DNA from: an uncultured Pseudomonadota bacterium
GTDB lineage: Bacteria; Myxococcota_A; UBA796; GCA-2862545
Reading direction: 5' to 3'
Length of the DNA: 26,089 nucleotides
Assembly (NCBI GenBank): GCA_937891875.1
Contig: CALATR010000944.1
Location: 1 to 26,089 of the forward strand
Part shown: positions 15,889 through 23,694 of the stretch, piece by piece
Layout of the letters: every line of letters starts with the position of its first letter
Numbering within the stretch: the first letter of the stretch is position 1
Program-made: the position numbers and the translations under genes
Notes under the pieces: model-generated
What the model saw: the letters and a program-made list of their open reading frames with translations, nothing else
The model's database searches: none
Told to the model about the DNA's origin: nothing

Positions 15889-16470
15889 ATGATGCGCTTC
15901 ATCCTGCTCGTCGCTCTCGCGTCGGCCTGTGGTGTGGGCCGTGACACGCCTCAGCCCCGCTTCCCGTTCCCGACCCCGGGCGAGTACGTGTCCTACGACG
16001 CCCACTGGATCGAGCTTCGGGAGGGTCAAACCCTCGCGGTCCAGGCAGGAGCAGCGAATCTCGAGCATCGAGGCCAGGACCTCGGCATCGCCGTCGGGGA
16101 AGATGGTGTATTCAACTACCCAAAGTGCCCGGTGGACTTCCGCGGCGGCTTCGACTGCGGTGAAGACTCCGACGAGACCGTGGAGCCCAACGGTAGTCGC
16201 CGGCACCACACCGGGCACCTCCGAGGACGCATCCTGAACGAGCACGCCATCTACCTGGTGCACGACGTCGAGTACGGCTGCGTCGAGGACTGTGAGCGTG
16301 AGTTCTGGATCGACGGCACGCAGGGCGCCTGCCCGGTGAAAGTCGGGGGGGAGCTGTCCGACAGGGGCGCGGACGATCCTTACGATTGTGGGTGCGTCCT
16401 GATCGGCGGAGTGGACGGCGAGCTGTCCTGCGATCCGGAGTCTGCCGGGCGGTACGACTTCGACCTGTGA
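15889..16470 (+). CDS. Cys-rich hypothetical lipoprotein
   Basis: A 193-aa lipoprotein with lipobox ALASAC (C14). ATG 15889 has AGGA nine bases upstream, and a second ATG follows at once. The mature part begins with a Pro-rich segment (PQPRFPFPTPGEY), and then has about nine cysteines in pairs such as CPVDFRGGFDC, GCVEDC and DCGCV, consistent with disulfide-bonded extracytoplasmic folding. No known domain was recognised. It is the first gene on plus after a divergent gap with the cytochrome operon, and the next gene starts 56 bp after its stop. Confidence 0.83.
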   Translation: MMRFILLVALASACGVGRDTPQPRFPFPTPGEYVSYDAHWIELREGQTLAVQAGAANLEHRGQDLGIAVGEDGVFNYPKCPVDFRGGFDCGEDSDETVEPNGSRRHHTGHLRGRILNEHAIYLVHDVEYGCVEDCEREFWIDGTQGACPVKVGGELSDRGADDPYDCGCVLIGGVDGELSCDPESAGRYDFDL

Positions 16471-16526
16471 GCGGCGCTGCAGGTCAGGCAGGCGTTACGC
16501 AAGGGTACCGAGATGTTGGAGATTCC

Positions 16527-17054
16527 ATGACCTCCCGCTCCACCCTGAGCATCCTCGGGTTCGTCCTGGCGGCCACCGCGCTGGTCGCCACCTCGCCCAC
16601 GGGCGACACGGACCGCCCGGTCCCGACCTACCACCCCAACGTGGCGGGTCCGGACGTGGTGCTGGAGGCCGGGGAGGTCGCCGCGTTCGACCTGACGTTC
16701 GTCGCGGTCGGTGCCCGGCGGGATCCGGACGCTGGCGGGTCGTCGATCGACTTTCGCGTCGAGGCGACCGGGCAGGGGCTCGACGGTCCGGCGGATCTGA
16801 TGGTGGCACTCGACCGATGCGACCAGCCGGGCGACGGGGTCGCCTGGTCAGTTCCGGCCTCGCCCGAGGCGGCCACGGAGTACTTCGAGGTCCGGGTCGA
16901 CGCGACGCCGTGCGCGGCCGGCCAGGAGTGTGAGACCCACGCTTGTGTGACGTTCGAGGCGGTCTCTGGCGCGTCGAGCGTGGCCTGGCGGCTCGATGCG
17001 ACGGGCGGCGTGTCCTACAGCGAAGACGCGACGCTGCTGGTGGAGCGGCGCTGA
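16527..17054 (+). CDS. Hypothetical secreted protein
   Basis: A 175-aa protein starting at ATG 16527 with GGAG about five bases upstream. Residues 1-23 form a signal peptide (STLSILGFVLAATALVA) without a lipobox, so it is probably released or periplasmic. The mature part alternates short beta-type strands (VVLEAGEVAAFDLTFVAVGA, SIDFRVEA, YFEVRVDA, VAWRLDA) and carries Cys pairs near PCAAGQECETHACV, suggesting a disulfide-bonded beta-sandwich. No family was recognised. The same-strand PQQ dehydrogenase gene follows after 88 bp. Confidence 0.83.
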   Translation: MTSRSTLSILGFVLAATALVATSPTGDTDRPVPTYHPNVAGPDVVLEAGEVAAFDLTFVAVGARRDPDAGGSSIDFRVEATGQGLDGPADLMVALDRCDQPGDGVAWSVPASPEAATEYFEVRVDATPCAAGQECETHACVTFEAVSGASSVAWRLDATGGVSYSEDATLLVERR

Positions 17055-17142
17055 GCGGCAGGGCGTGGCCACCCCTACCGGTGCCCCCCACCTCACTCGC
17101 CGATCCCGTCCGAACCGGGCATCTTGGAGGCCTGGAGGACGC

Positions 17143-18408
17143 ATGACCCGGCTGGCTCTCACCACGACCCTGCTCCCCGCCCTGGCCCTGCTCGCCGGGT
17201 GCCCGCGCGCGGGCGGCCCGGACACCGTCGACACGGACGCGGTCGACACGGACACGGACTCGGACACGGACTGGGACACCGAGGACCTGCGGCCGAACGT
17301 GCAGGAGGGTCGAGCGCCCAATGCGGATGGGCAGACGCCGGCTTTTCCGGAGCAGACCCGGGCGTGGCAGCCCGCCGAGCCCACGGCCTTCACGACCGAG
17401 GTGGTGGCCCGCGGCCTGGCCATTCCCTGGGGCATGGCCGAGCTTCCCGATGGTCGCCTGCTGGTGACCGAGCGCCCGGGACGGCTGCGGGTGGTGGGCA
17501 CCGGGGGTGAGGTGAGCGATCCGCTCGCCGGGGTGCCGGCGGTGGTGGCCTCGGGCCAGGGAGGCCTGCTGGATGTGGTCGTCAGCCCGGACTTCTCCAC
17601 CGATCGCCTGATCTTCCTCACCTTCAGCGAGGACCGCGGCGGTGGGAACAGTGCCCCGGCGGTGGCGCGGGGTCGCCTGTCGGGCGACGCGAGCGCGCTC
17701 GAGGACGTGCAGGTGATCTTCCGCCAGGATCCCGCCTGGAACACCACGCGCCACTACGGCTCGCGCCTGGTGTTCGACCGGCAGGGCTCGCTGTACGTGA
17801 CCTTCGGTGATCGCGGGAGCTCCTGGACCGAGGCCCAGAGTCCCGCCAGTGCGATCGGCGCGGTGGTGCGCATCCGGCCGGATGGCAGTCCGGTCGCGGA
17901 TAATCCCTTCGCCAGCGGCGGCGGCGCCCCCGAGGTGTGGTCGTACGGGCACCGCAACATCCAGGCGGCGACGCTGGGCGCGGACGGTGCGCTGTGGACG
18001 GTGGAGCACGGACCCCAGGGCGGCGACGAGCTGAACCGTCCGGTGGCCGGCGCCAACCACGGCTGGCCCATCATCAGCTACGGCGAGGACTACGACGGCA
18101 CGCCCATCAACGAGGGTGAGACCGCACGGGAGGGCATGGAGCAGCCGGTGTACTTCTGGGACCCGGTGATCGCGCCCTCGGGCATGGCCACCTACTCGGG
18201 CGACGTCTTCCCGGGCTGGGAGGGCGACCTGCTGATCGGCGGACTTCAGGCCCAGGCCCTGGTGCGACTGACCCTGCGCGGCGAGCGGGTGTTCACCGAG
18301 GAGTGGCTGCCCATGAACGCCCGGGTCCGCGACGTGATGGTGACGTCGAGTGGCTCGGTGCTGGTGGCGCTCGACACCGGGGAGATCCGCCGGCTGATCC
18401 CGGAGTAG
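17143..18408 (+). CDS. PQQ-dependent sugar dehydrogenase (GSDH/YliI-type) lipoprotein
   Basis: A 421-aa lipoprotein starting at ATG 17143 behind GGAGGA, with lipobox ALLAGC (C20) and a DT linker (residues 25-45). The rest matches the soluble PQQ aldose/sorbosone dehydrogenase propeller. Landmarks are ARGLAIPWGMAELPDGRLLV, TERPGRLRVV, GGLLDVVVSPDF, HYGSRLVFDRQGSLYVTFGDRG, SYGHRNIQAA, EHGPQGGDELN, GANHGWP and WDPVIAPSGMA. Such enzymes oxidise aldose sugars in the periplasm with pyrroloquinoline quinone and calcium, passing electrons to an acceptor. No PQQ biosynthesis genes are in the window. The neighbouring cytochrome c operon is on the other strand, so a link as electron acceptor is only a guess. 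Confidence 0.93.
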   Translation: MTRLALTTTLLPALALLAGCPRAGGPDTVDTDAVDTDTDSDTDWDTEDLRPNVQEGRAPNADGQTPAFPEQTRAWQPAEPTAFTTEVVARGLAIPWGMAELPDGRLLVTERPGRLRVVGTGGEVSDPLAGVPAVVASGQGGLLDVVVSPDFSTDRLIFLTFSEDRGGGNSAPAVARGRLSGDASALEDVQVIFRQDPAWNTTRHYGSRLVFDRQGSLYVTFGDRGSSWTEAQSPASAIGAVVRIRPDGSPVADNPFASGGGAPEVWSYGHRNIQAATLGADGALWTVEHGPQGGDELNRPVAGANHGWPIISYGEDYDGTPINEGETAREGMEQPVYFWDPVIAPSGMATYSGDVFPGWEGDLLIGGLQAQALVRLTLRGERVFTEEWLPMNARVRDVMVTSSGSVLVALDTGEIRRLIPE

Positions 18409-18411
18409 GGA

Positions 18412-18426
18412 GGCCGATCCTCGGCC
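18412..18426. terminator. Bidirectional hairpin between two converging genes
   Basis: GGCCGA (18412-18417), a TCC loop and TCGGCC (18421-18426) form a perfect six-base stem in the 18-bp gap between the stops of the dehydrogenase (TAG 18406-18408) and the converging lipoprotein (TAG on minus at 18427-18429). The two stop codons lie beside the stem. It could serve both genes, but lacks T-runs. Confidence 0.45.
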
Positions 18427-18855
18427 CTACTTGTAGGTCAGACCCACCGACACGCCCACCGGCGCGGGCACGTCGCGGGCGTGCACGACCAGGAAGGCAT
18501 CGCCCTCCGTCGTCACCACGAGGTCGGCCTGGGGACCGGTGCCCTCCTCGCGCTGGGCCACCTTGCCGTCCCCGGTGTAGACCAGCAGCTCGACGTCGGC
18601 CGCGTGGTCCTCGGCGCAGGCGAAGACGCGGTACTCGACGCCGTCGTAGATGGTCAGCGGCTGGGGCCAGGTCTCGCCGGGAGCGAGGGCTCGGGTCTGC
18701 AGGCTGCGCATGGCCCAGCCCTCCGCCCGCGCCTCCCAGATCCGGGTCTTGAGGCACGACTCCGCAGCGTCCAGGTCAGGCGGACCCCAGCTTGCGGGCG
18801 CGGGCGCCGTGGAGGTGGAACATGCGGCGAGCAGGAGGCAGGTCAGGGTGCGCAT
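18427..18855 (-). CDS. Small hypothetical lipoprotein
   Basis: A 142-aa protein starting at ATG 18855, with signal MRTLTCLLLAAC (lipobox C12) and then a Ser/Thr/Ala/Pro linker. The mature part has a helical stretch (LDAAESCLKTRIWEARAEG), followed by beta-strand-rich sequence ending GVSVGLTYK. It has two mature cysteines (in AAESCLK and VFACAED) that may pair. No family was recognised. No clear ribosome site precedes the ATG. It converges on the PQQ dehydrogenase. Confidence 0.8.
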   Translation of the reverse strand: MRTLTCLLLAACSTSTAPAPASWGPPDLDAAESCLKTRIWEARAEGWAMRSLQTRALAPGETWPQPLTIYDGVEYRVFACAEDHAADVELLVYTGDGKVAQREEGTGPQADLVVTTEGDAFLVVHARDVPAPVGVSVGLTYK

Positions 18856-18883
18856 GGGGGGCGTCTATCCCGGCGCACAGGAC

Positions 18884-19054
18884 TCACCCCGCCTCGAGCT
18901 TGTCGAGCTCTTCGCGCATCTTCTCGGCCTCGGCGTACAGCTTGGCAGCGGCGACGACATCGCCGGAGCGCTGCACGTCCCGCGCCTCGACGAGCTTGGC
19001 CTCGTAGGCCTTCTTGAGCTTCCTGGCGGGGTCCTGCTTGAACAGGCCGAACAT
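18884..19054 (-). CDS. DUF6435 / Lacal_2735-like small protein
   Basis: A 56-aa protein starting at ATG 19054 with GGAGGT five bases upstream. The sequence opens MFGLFKQDPARKLKKAYEA, then one helical hairpin (EARDVQRSGDVVAAAKLYAEAEKMREELDKLE). This matches the small DUF6435 (Lacal_2735-like) family, which is widespread and uncharacterised. A longer frame upstream is rejected because the extra sequence is Arg/Pro-rich and lacks family features. It is probably cytoplasmic and coiled-coil-like. Confidence 0.85.
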   Translation of the reverse strand: MFGLFKQDPARKLKKAYEAKLVEARDVQRSGDVVAAAKLYAEAEKMREELDKLEAG

Positions 19055-19209
19055 CGGCACCTCCAGGTCAGGTCGTACCGCGATGGCCCTGGTCGGCCGG
19101 GCCTGCTGTGGTCGGACGGTGGGCGGGCCTACCCGGCTGCGAGTGGCCCTCCGGGTGGGGGTCGCGCCCAGCGGATAGTCCCCCGACACACCCCCTCACC
19201 CGGCGCCCC

Positions 19210-20403
19210 ATGTCCAAGCCCCCCCGCAGCACGACCGACGACCTGCGCGGCGTCAGTCGCCTCGCCGTCGAAGCGACCCAGGGCATCACCGCGCTGGCGA
19301 AGGCGGTGCACCAGACCATCGGCTCCGGTCCCGCCGCTCTCGGTCGCCCGCTCGAGGTGCCCACCCGTGCGGTGACCGAGGTCGTCTACGGCGGAGTGTC
19401 CGCGACGACGGGGCTGGTCGGCGTCGGCGTGGATGGGGCGCTGGCGGCGCTGGGATCCCTGCTGCCCAAGACCGCGCCGACCCGGGAGCACGAGGCCGTG
19501 CTCGCCGCGCTCAACGGCGTGCTGGGCGACTACCTGGAAGCGACCGGGAATCCCCTCACAACCTCGATGATCTTCCGGCGAGGCGGGGTCCCGCTCGACC
19601 TTCAGCGCGTCCCCGAGCCCGGGCCGCGCCTGCTGCTGATGGTGCATGGCTCGTCGATGAACGACCTGCAGTGGCGACGGCACGGCCACGACCATGGCGA
19701 GGTGCTCGCGGAGGCGCTCGCCGCGTCCCGGGTGGACCTGCTCTACAACACCGGCCGGCACATCTCCGACAACGGTGAGGACCTCGCCGAGGCGTTGGAG
19801 GCGCTCGCTCGGGCCTGGCCCGGCGGCATCGAGGAGATCGTCGTCGTCGCCCACAGCATGGGTGGGCTGGTGGTGCGCTCGGCCTGCAACTACGCCGAGC
19901 AAAACGGGCATTCCTGGCGGGCGCGGCTCGGGTCGATCGCGTTCCTGGGCACGCCCCACCACGGCGCCCCACTCGAGCGGGCCGGCAACATCGTCGACCT
20001 GGTCCTGGGCGCGACGCCGTACAGTGCGCCCTTCGCTCGCCTCGGCAAGGTCCGCAGCGCCGGGGTCACCGACCTGCGCCACGCCACGCTCCGCCGCGAG
20101 GACTGGGAGGGGCGGGACCGCTTTGCCCGGGGCGCTCCGCCAGACGTGCTCCGACTGCCCGATGGGGTCGACTGTTACGCGATCGCCGGCGAGGTCACCA
20201 AGGGGGTGGCCGGCCGCCTGCCCGGCGATGGCCTCGTGCCGGTCGCGAGTGCCCTGGGGCGGCACGCTGACCCCGAGCGCGACCTCGGCCTGCCCGATGA
20301 GCGCGTGCTCGTGCTGCCCGACACCTCCCACCTGGACCTGCTGTCGTCGGCGGATGCGTGCGAGGCGCTGCGGGGGTGGCTGGCCCCGCAGCGGTCCGAC
20401 TGA
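19210..20403 (+). CDS. Alpha/beta hydrolase (PGAP1/lipase-like)
   Basis: A 397-aa protein. ATG 19210 is taken as start although no clear ribosome site is seen. Residues 1-130 are an N-terminal helical extension with Gly/Ala-rich, weakly hydrophobic segments. The hydrolase core follows: LLLMVHGSSMND (oxyanion region, about 141-152), nucleophile elbow VVVAHSMGGLVVRS with Ser216, FLGTPHHGAP (lipase/PGAP1-type), GDGLVPVAS with the likely acid Asp340, and DTSHLDLL with His374. Substrate may be an ester such as a lipid or polyester. The nucleophile motif is AHSMG instead of GHSMG. There is no signal peptide, so it is probably cytoplasmic. It is divergent from the DUF6435 gene. Confidence 0.9.
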   Translation: MSKPPRSTTDDLRGVSRLAVEATQGITALAKAVHQTIGSGPAALGRPLEVPTRAVTEVVYGGVSATTGLVGVGVDGALAALGSLLPKTAPTREHEAVLAALNGVLGDYLEATGNPLTTSMIFRRGGVPLDLQRVPEPGPRLLLMVHGSSMNDLQWRRHGHDHGEVLAEALAASRVDLLYNTGRHISDNGEDLAEALEALARAWPGGIEEIVVVAHSMGGLVVRSACNYAEQNGHSWRARLGSIAFLGTPHHGAPLERAGNIVDLVLGATPYSAPFARLGKVRSAGVTDLRHATLRREDWEGRDRFARGAPPDVLRLPDGVDCYAIAGEVTKGVAGRLPGDGLVPVASALGRHADPERDLGLPDERVLVLPDTSHLDLLSSADACEALRGWLAPQRSD

Positions 20404-20516
20404 GAGCGCACTCCTGCCCTTCGCGAGCCAACGCTCCATCGGCGACGCGTTCTCTCGAGACTGTTGCAACGATGTCGCCCAAGACCGTATGGTTGGGGTG
20501 AGGGCGCCTCCCCTCG

Positions 20517-20545
20517 TTGACAGTCGGTACCGAGTGGGCGATGCT
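20517..20545 (+). promoter_or_regulatory. Sigma-70-like promoter before the astacin cassette
   Basis: A perfect TTGACA (20517-20522) is followed after 17 bases by GATGCT (20540-20545), which matches TATAAT at three of six positions. It lies in the only 180-bp gap of this region, 38 bases before the ATG. The exact -35 in such GC-rich DNA is notable. Confidence 0.45.
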
Positions 20546-20554
20546 CCGGTATCT

Positions 20555-20569
20555 GATGCGCGGCGCATC
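20555..20569. promoter_or_regulatory. Perfect 15-nt palindrome between promoter and start codon
   Basis: GATGCGC-G-GCGCATC is a perfect inverted repeat with one central base, lying 10 bases after the putative -10 and 14 bases before the ATG at 20584. In DNA it could be an operator for a dimeric repressor. In RNA it could form a six-base stem with a CGG loop just upstream of the start. Confidence 0.5.
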
Positions 20570-20583
20570 TTGGCGGGGGCTTC

Positions 20584-23500
20584 ATGAGTCGATCTCTCTC
20601 TCTCTCTCTCTCTCTCTGCTTGACCCTATCAATCTCGTGCGCGCAGACCAACGAGGCTGAAACACCTGCGGGATGGGTGCAGGTCGTCGTACAGACCGAA
20701 GACGGCCCTCGCGAAGTGGCGATCTGGGAAGAAAGAGGGCAAGCAATGGTCGACTACGATCTGTCCCTCGGGCCCTACGATGAGGTTCGGAAGTACCTAC
20801 TCGATGCGGAAGGCAGCGGTACGATCGTGCCGATTTCTGCGCTCGACTGGTGGTCAGTCAACAAACTCGACGATCTCGAGGTGCCGTTCGAGCTTGACGC
20901 GGGCAAGTATCCTCCGGGACTTACACCGAACACCATGCTGGGTCGCAACGGCGCCACGCTATTCCCTTGTACCGGCGGTAGTGTGACACCACCTGCAACA
21001 CCTGTACCGACCGGCTCGAGTTTCGGCAACCCCACCGAGATGTGCACGGCGATCGCGAATCAGAGGTCGGCGATGCTGGCATGGGAACAAGCCGTCCCCG
21101 GACTCCGCTTCGTGCCGTACAACTCAGCCGTCCATGATGGGTTCGCGCGGTTGACGGATGGTGGCGCTGCGGACTGTCAGGTGTCAACGCCCTCCACGGC
21201 ATTCCCAAACAGAAGGCTCGTGAAGATTCGGGGCTGTGTATCGAACGTTGGCATAATCACGCATGAGTTCGGTCACGTCTTGGGCCTGAAGCACGAACAC
21301 AAGCGACCGGACCGGGATTCTTACGTCACGAACTACCGTACCTCTAGCGGCCAATACAGTGCGCTCGGTACAGGCTTTGGCGACTCCGACATGCCATACG
21401 ATTTCGGCTCCGTGATGGGCTACCCATCCTACCGCCCCGGAGACACTACTACTCGTACGACGACTCCGGATCGAGTCACCATGAATTCTTTCGGAGTAAT
21501 TACCGTCGAAGTCCAATCTGCTTGGGGTGGCGCGTTCGACCAAGCAGTTGTGGTATGCGGTCCTCAGTATCATCGCAGCCTTGGTCCACCTAGCGCTCCT
21601 CTGCCGACGTGTACGTTGGCGAGCGAATTCGGGGTCGGCGACACCTACACCTTCATCTACAAGGGCACCGTCGTACTCGCAACCTCCGGCGGGACGTTGA
21701 CCCTGACTGGACCGCCCAACGCCACGACGCCGGGAGGAGTTCCGGCGTGGTCGTTTGCTGCAGCATCCTCTACCCTTTTCGCAGGGGAACCAGCATCGGA
21801 TATCCAGGATGAAAGCAACTGGTTGGTCTCGTATTCAGGGATCGACTACGCGGATCCCTCCCTCACTTTCGCTGGGGAGGACGTGACTGCGTCCCCGCTC
21901 GCTGGCTTCGGAAGGAACACAACAGGGCCTTCGCCAATTGACGCCAGCTCAATTCTGCGCTGGCACGAGCAGTTCAACCCGGATGCCGCGCCAGCTCAGG
22001 CTGGAGAGAAGTACGGCCACCTCATCGCGCACGGTGATCTCGATGGCGACGGCATCGTGGACATGGTCGTCTCCGCTCCGGGAGAGGGTACCCCCGGTGC
22101 TTTGATTGTCTATAAGGGACATATCCGGACCATCGAGGGAACTACTGGCTTCGCGCGGGCCAGGGTCATCGATGATTTTGGTGCCACCTCGATGGCGGTT
22201 GCGGACATTGATGGGGACGGATTCGAGGATTTGGTGGTCGGTGGCGTTCGGACTTCGACAGGTTGGAGGGGCGTGCGCGTGTACTCCGGCAACCTGGGCC
22301 TGACCCTCCCGGAATTACTTACCATTACTCAGCAGGACCCCGACCTGAACGGTCTGAACGGCGACTGGACGGATGCTTCAGGTAATCCCTATCTGGTGGA
22401 CTCCGACTGGGAGTTTGGCGCATCGATAGCCGTGCTGCCAAATACCGTGATGGAAGGTGTCCAGGGTACGTTGTTGGTCGTTGGGGCGCCGAAAGCTGAC
22501 TCGTACTACCCGTACGATTCCACCGCTACAGGCCCTTGCCCGGACGGGGACTCCAATGGCAGGATAGACTGCGAGGAGGATACTGGAGTAGCGTTTGTCT
22601 ACGATCTGACGAGGCTCAAACTGCTTGCCGTACTAGATCCGTACTCCGGCGGGGTCATTGGAAACAAGTCGGGGGAGGAATTCGGGTTTTCAGTCGAGGC
22701 TGGGTACCTGGAGGAAGAGACTCCGTGTGCGTCCATTGTCGTCGGTGCTCCCGGTGGCTACGAAGCCGTGTTCGATTCCCTCACTTCGACATTTGTCGCT
22801 TCGCAGCAGGTGCCAGGGACGCTGGCAGGTCCTCCTACGTCGGTTGTTGGTCAGGTGTACCTGGCTACCCCCGGCCCGTCAGACACAGACTGCTTCGACT
22901 TCGACACGATTGTGAGGACCGCGACCACCAACGAGCAGGACTCGGACTTCGGTTGGGCCCTGCATGTCGGAAACGTGCGCACCCCGAAGGGCACGCCTGG
23001 CAGTGGCTTCACTCGAGATCTCCTCGTTGGGGCGCCGGGTAGCACGGCGTTCGAGGGCGACTTGCCGATCGGAAACAGTGGGGCCGTCTACGTGTACGAG
23101 GGCAGTCCGGAGATGTTCTCCGGAGATCCGGATGTCGCGGACGTCTACGATGCAAGGCTAGACGTGCCGTTGTTTGAGGACTCGTTTGGGGGCTCGTGCG
23201 GGGCGGGTGTCGGGGACCGTTTTGGTGAGGCCATCGTCACCGGGACCTTCGATGGATGGACCGGCGAGCTTCCTGCCGTGTCATCCACCCTCGACGAGAT
23301 TGCGATCGGAGCACCCGGTCGCCCGGTATGCGCCGCTCCGCAGTCGACCGGCGCTGCCTACGTATTCACCGGCGAGACCGGGGGTACCTGGCCACACGCA
23401 GGTACATCCGAGCACCGCATGCTGCTCGTAGATACCTGCACCAATCGGGGACCGACGGCATCCCGGTTCGGCAGGTCATTGTCCGCACAACCCCTGAACA

Positions 23501-23694
23501 CCTTCGCCGCCGCACCGACGGCTTCTCAATACCCCTATCCGTCGGGCATCGTAACGTACCCTTGGGGGGAGACGGACCTGTGGATTGGGGCTCCGTTCGG
23601 CGACTCGGACGGCTCTGGTGCAACTGGTGGGATGGTCCAGTCTATTCACGATAAGGTGAGGTACGAAGGTGTCGACTCGGAGTGCTACCCATGA
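20584..23694 (+). CDS. Astacin-like (M12A) metalloprotease fused to integrin-like FG-GAP propeller
   Basis: A 1036-aa exported protein. The signal region is built from the TC tract (MSRSLSLSLSLCLTLSISC) and ends in a weak lipobox at C19. Residues about 25-110 may be a propeptide. The protease has the zinc signature HEFGHVLGLKHEHKRPDRD (227-245; His227, His231 and His237 bind zinc, Glu228 is the base) and a Met-turn SVMGY (276-280) with the extra Tyr280 ligand, as in astacins. Residues about 470-1030 carry about seven FG-GAP blades with calcium loops (DLDGDGIVD, DIDGDGFED) and repeated VVGAP-type ends, an integrin-alpha-like propeller. It would act on the cell surface or in the medium. Codon use is clearly more A/T-rich than the flanking genes. 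It overlaps the next gene by ATGA. Confidence 0.93.
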   Translation: MSRSLSLSLSLCLTLSISCAQTNEAETPAGWVQVVVQTEDGPREVAIWEERGQAMVDYDLSLGPYDEVRKYLLDAEGSGTIVPISALDWWSVNKLDDLEVPFELDAGKYPPGLTPNTMLGRNGATLFPCTGGSVTPPATPVPTGSSFGNPTEMCTAIANQRSAMLAWEQAVPGLRFVPYNSAVHDGFARLTDGGAADCQVSTPSTAFPNRRLVKIRGCVSNVGIITHEFGHVLGLKHEHKRPDRDSYVTNYRTSSGQYSALGTGFGDSDMPYDFGSVMGYPSYRPGDTTTRTTTPDRVTMNSFGVITVEVQSAWGGAFDQAVVVCGPQYHRSLGPPSAPLPTCTLASEFGVGDTYTFIYKGTVVLATSGGTLTLTGPPNATTPGGVPAWSFAAASSTLFAGEPASDIQDESNWLVSYSGIDYADPSLTFAGEDVTASPLAGFGRNTTGPSPIDASSILRWHEQFNPDAAPAQAGEKYGHLIAHGDLDGDGIVDMVVSAPGEGTPGALIVYKGHIRTIEGTTGFARARVIDDFGATSMAVADIDGDGFEDLVVGGVRTSTGWRGVRVYSGNLGLTLPELLTITQQDPDLNGLNGDWTDASGNPYLVDSDWEFGASIAVLPNTVMEGVQGTLLVVGAPKADSYYPYDSTATGPCPDGDSNGRIDCEEDTGVAFVYDLTRLKLLAVLDPYSGGVIGNKSGEEFGFSVEAGYLEEETPCASIVVGAPGGYEAVFDSLTSTFVASQQVPGTLAGPPTSVVGQVYLATPGPSDTDCFDFDTIVRTATTNEQDSDFGWALHVGNVRTPKGTPGSGFTRDLLVGAPGSTAFEGDLPIGNSGAVYVYEGSPEMFSGDPDVADVYDARLDVPLFEDSFGGSCGAGVGDRFGEAIVTGTFDGWTGELPAVSSTLDEIAIGAPGRPVCAAPQSTGAAYVFTGETGGTWPHAGTSEHRMLLVDTCTNRGPTASRFGRSLSAQPLNTFAAAPTASQYPYPSGIVTYPWGETDLWIGAPFGDSDGSGATGGMVQSIHDKVRYEGVDSECYP
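20593..20616 (+). repeat. (TC)12 dinucleotide tract inside the signal-peptide codons
   Basis: Twelve uninterrupted TC units start nine bases after the ATG. The present length keeps the 1036-codon frame open. Thirteen units would give TGA after codon 13, and eleven would give TGA within about 25 codons. This is the layout of slipped-strand on/off switching. Confidence 0.95.

Noticed and set aside
13596..15944. 782-codon plus-strand open frame
   Set aside because: Antisense to the cytochrome, which has five CxxCH motifs. The plus frame is a Gly/Val/Ala/His-rich shadow.
16495..18060. 521-codon minus-strand open frame
   Set aside because: Antisense to the secreted protein and the PQQ dehydrogenase. 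No domain, biased composition.
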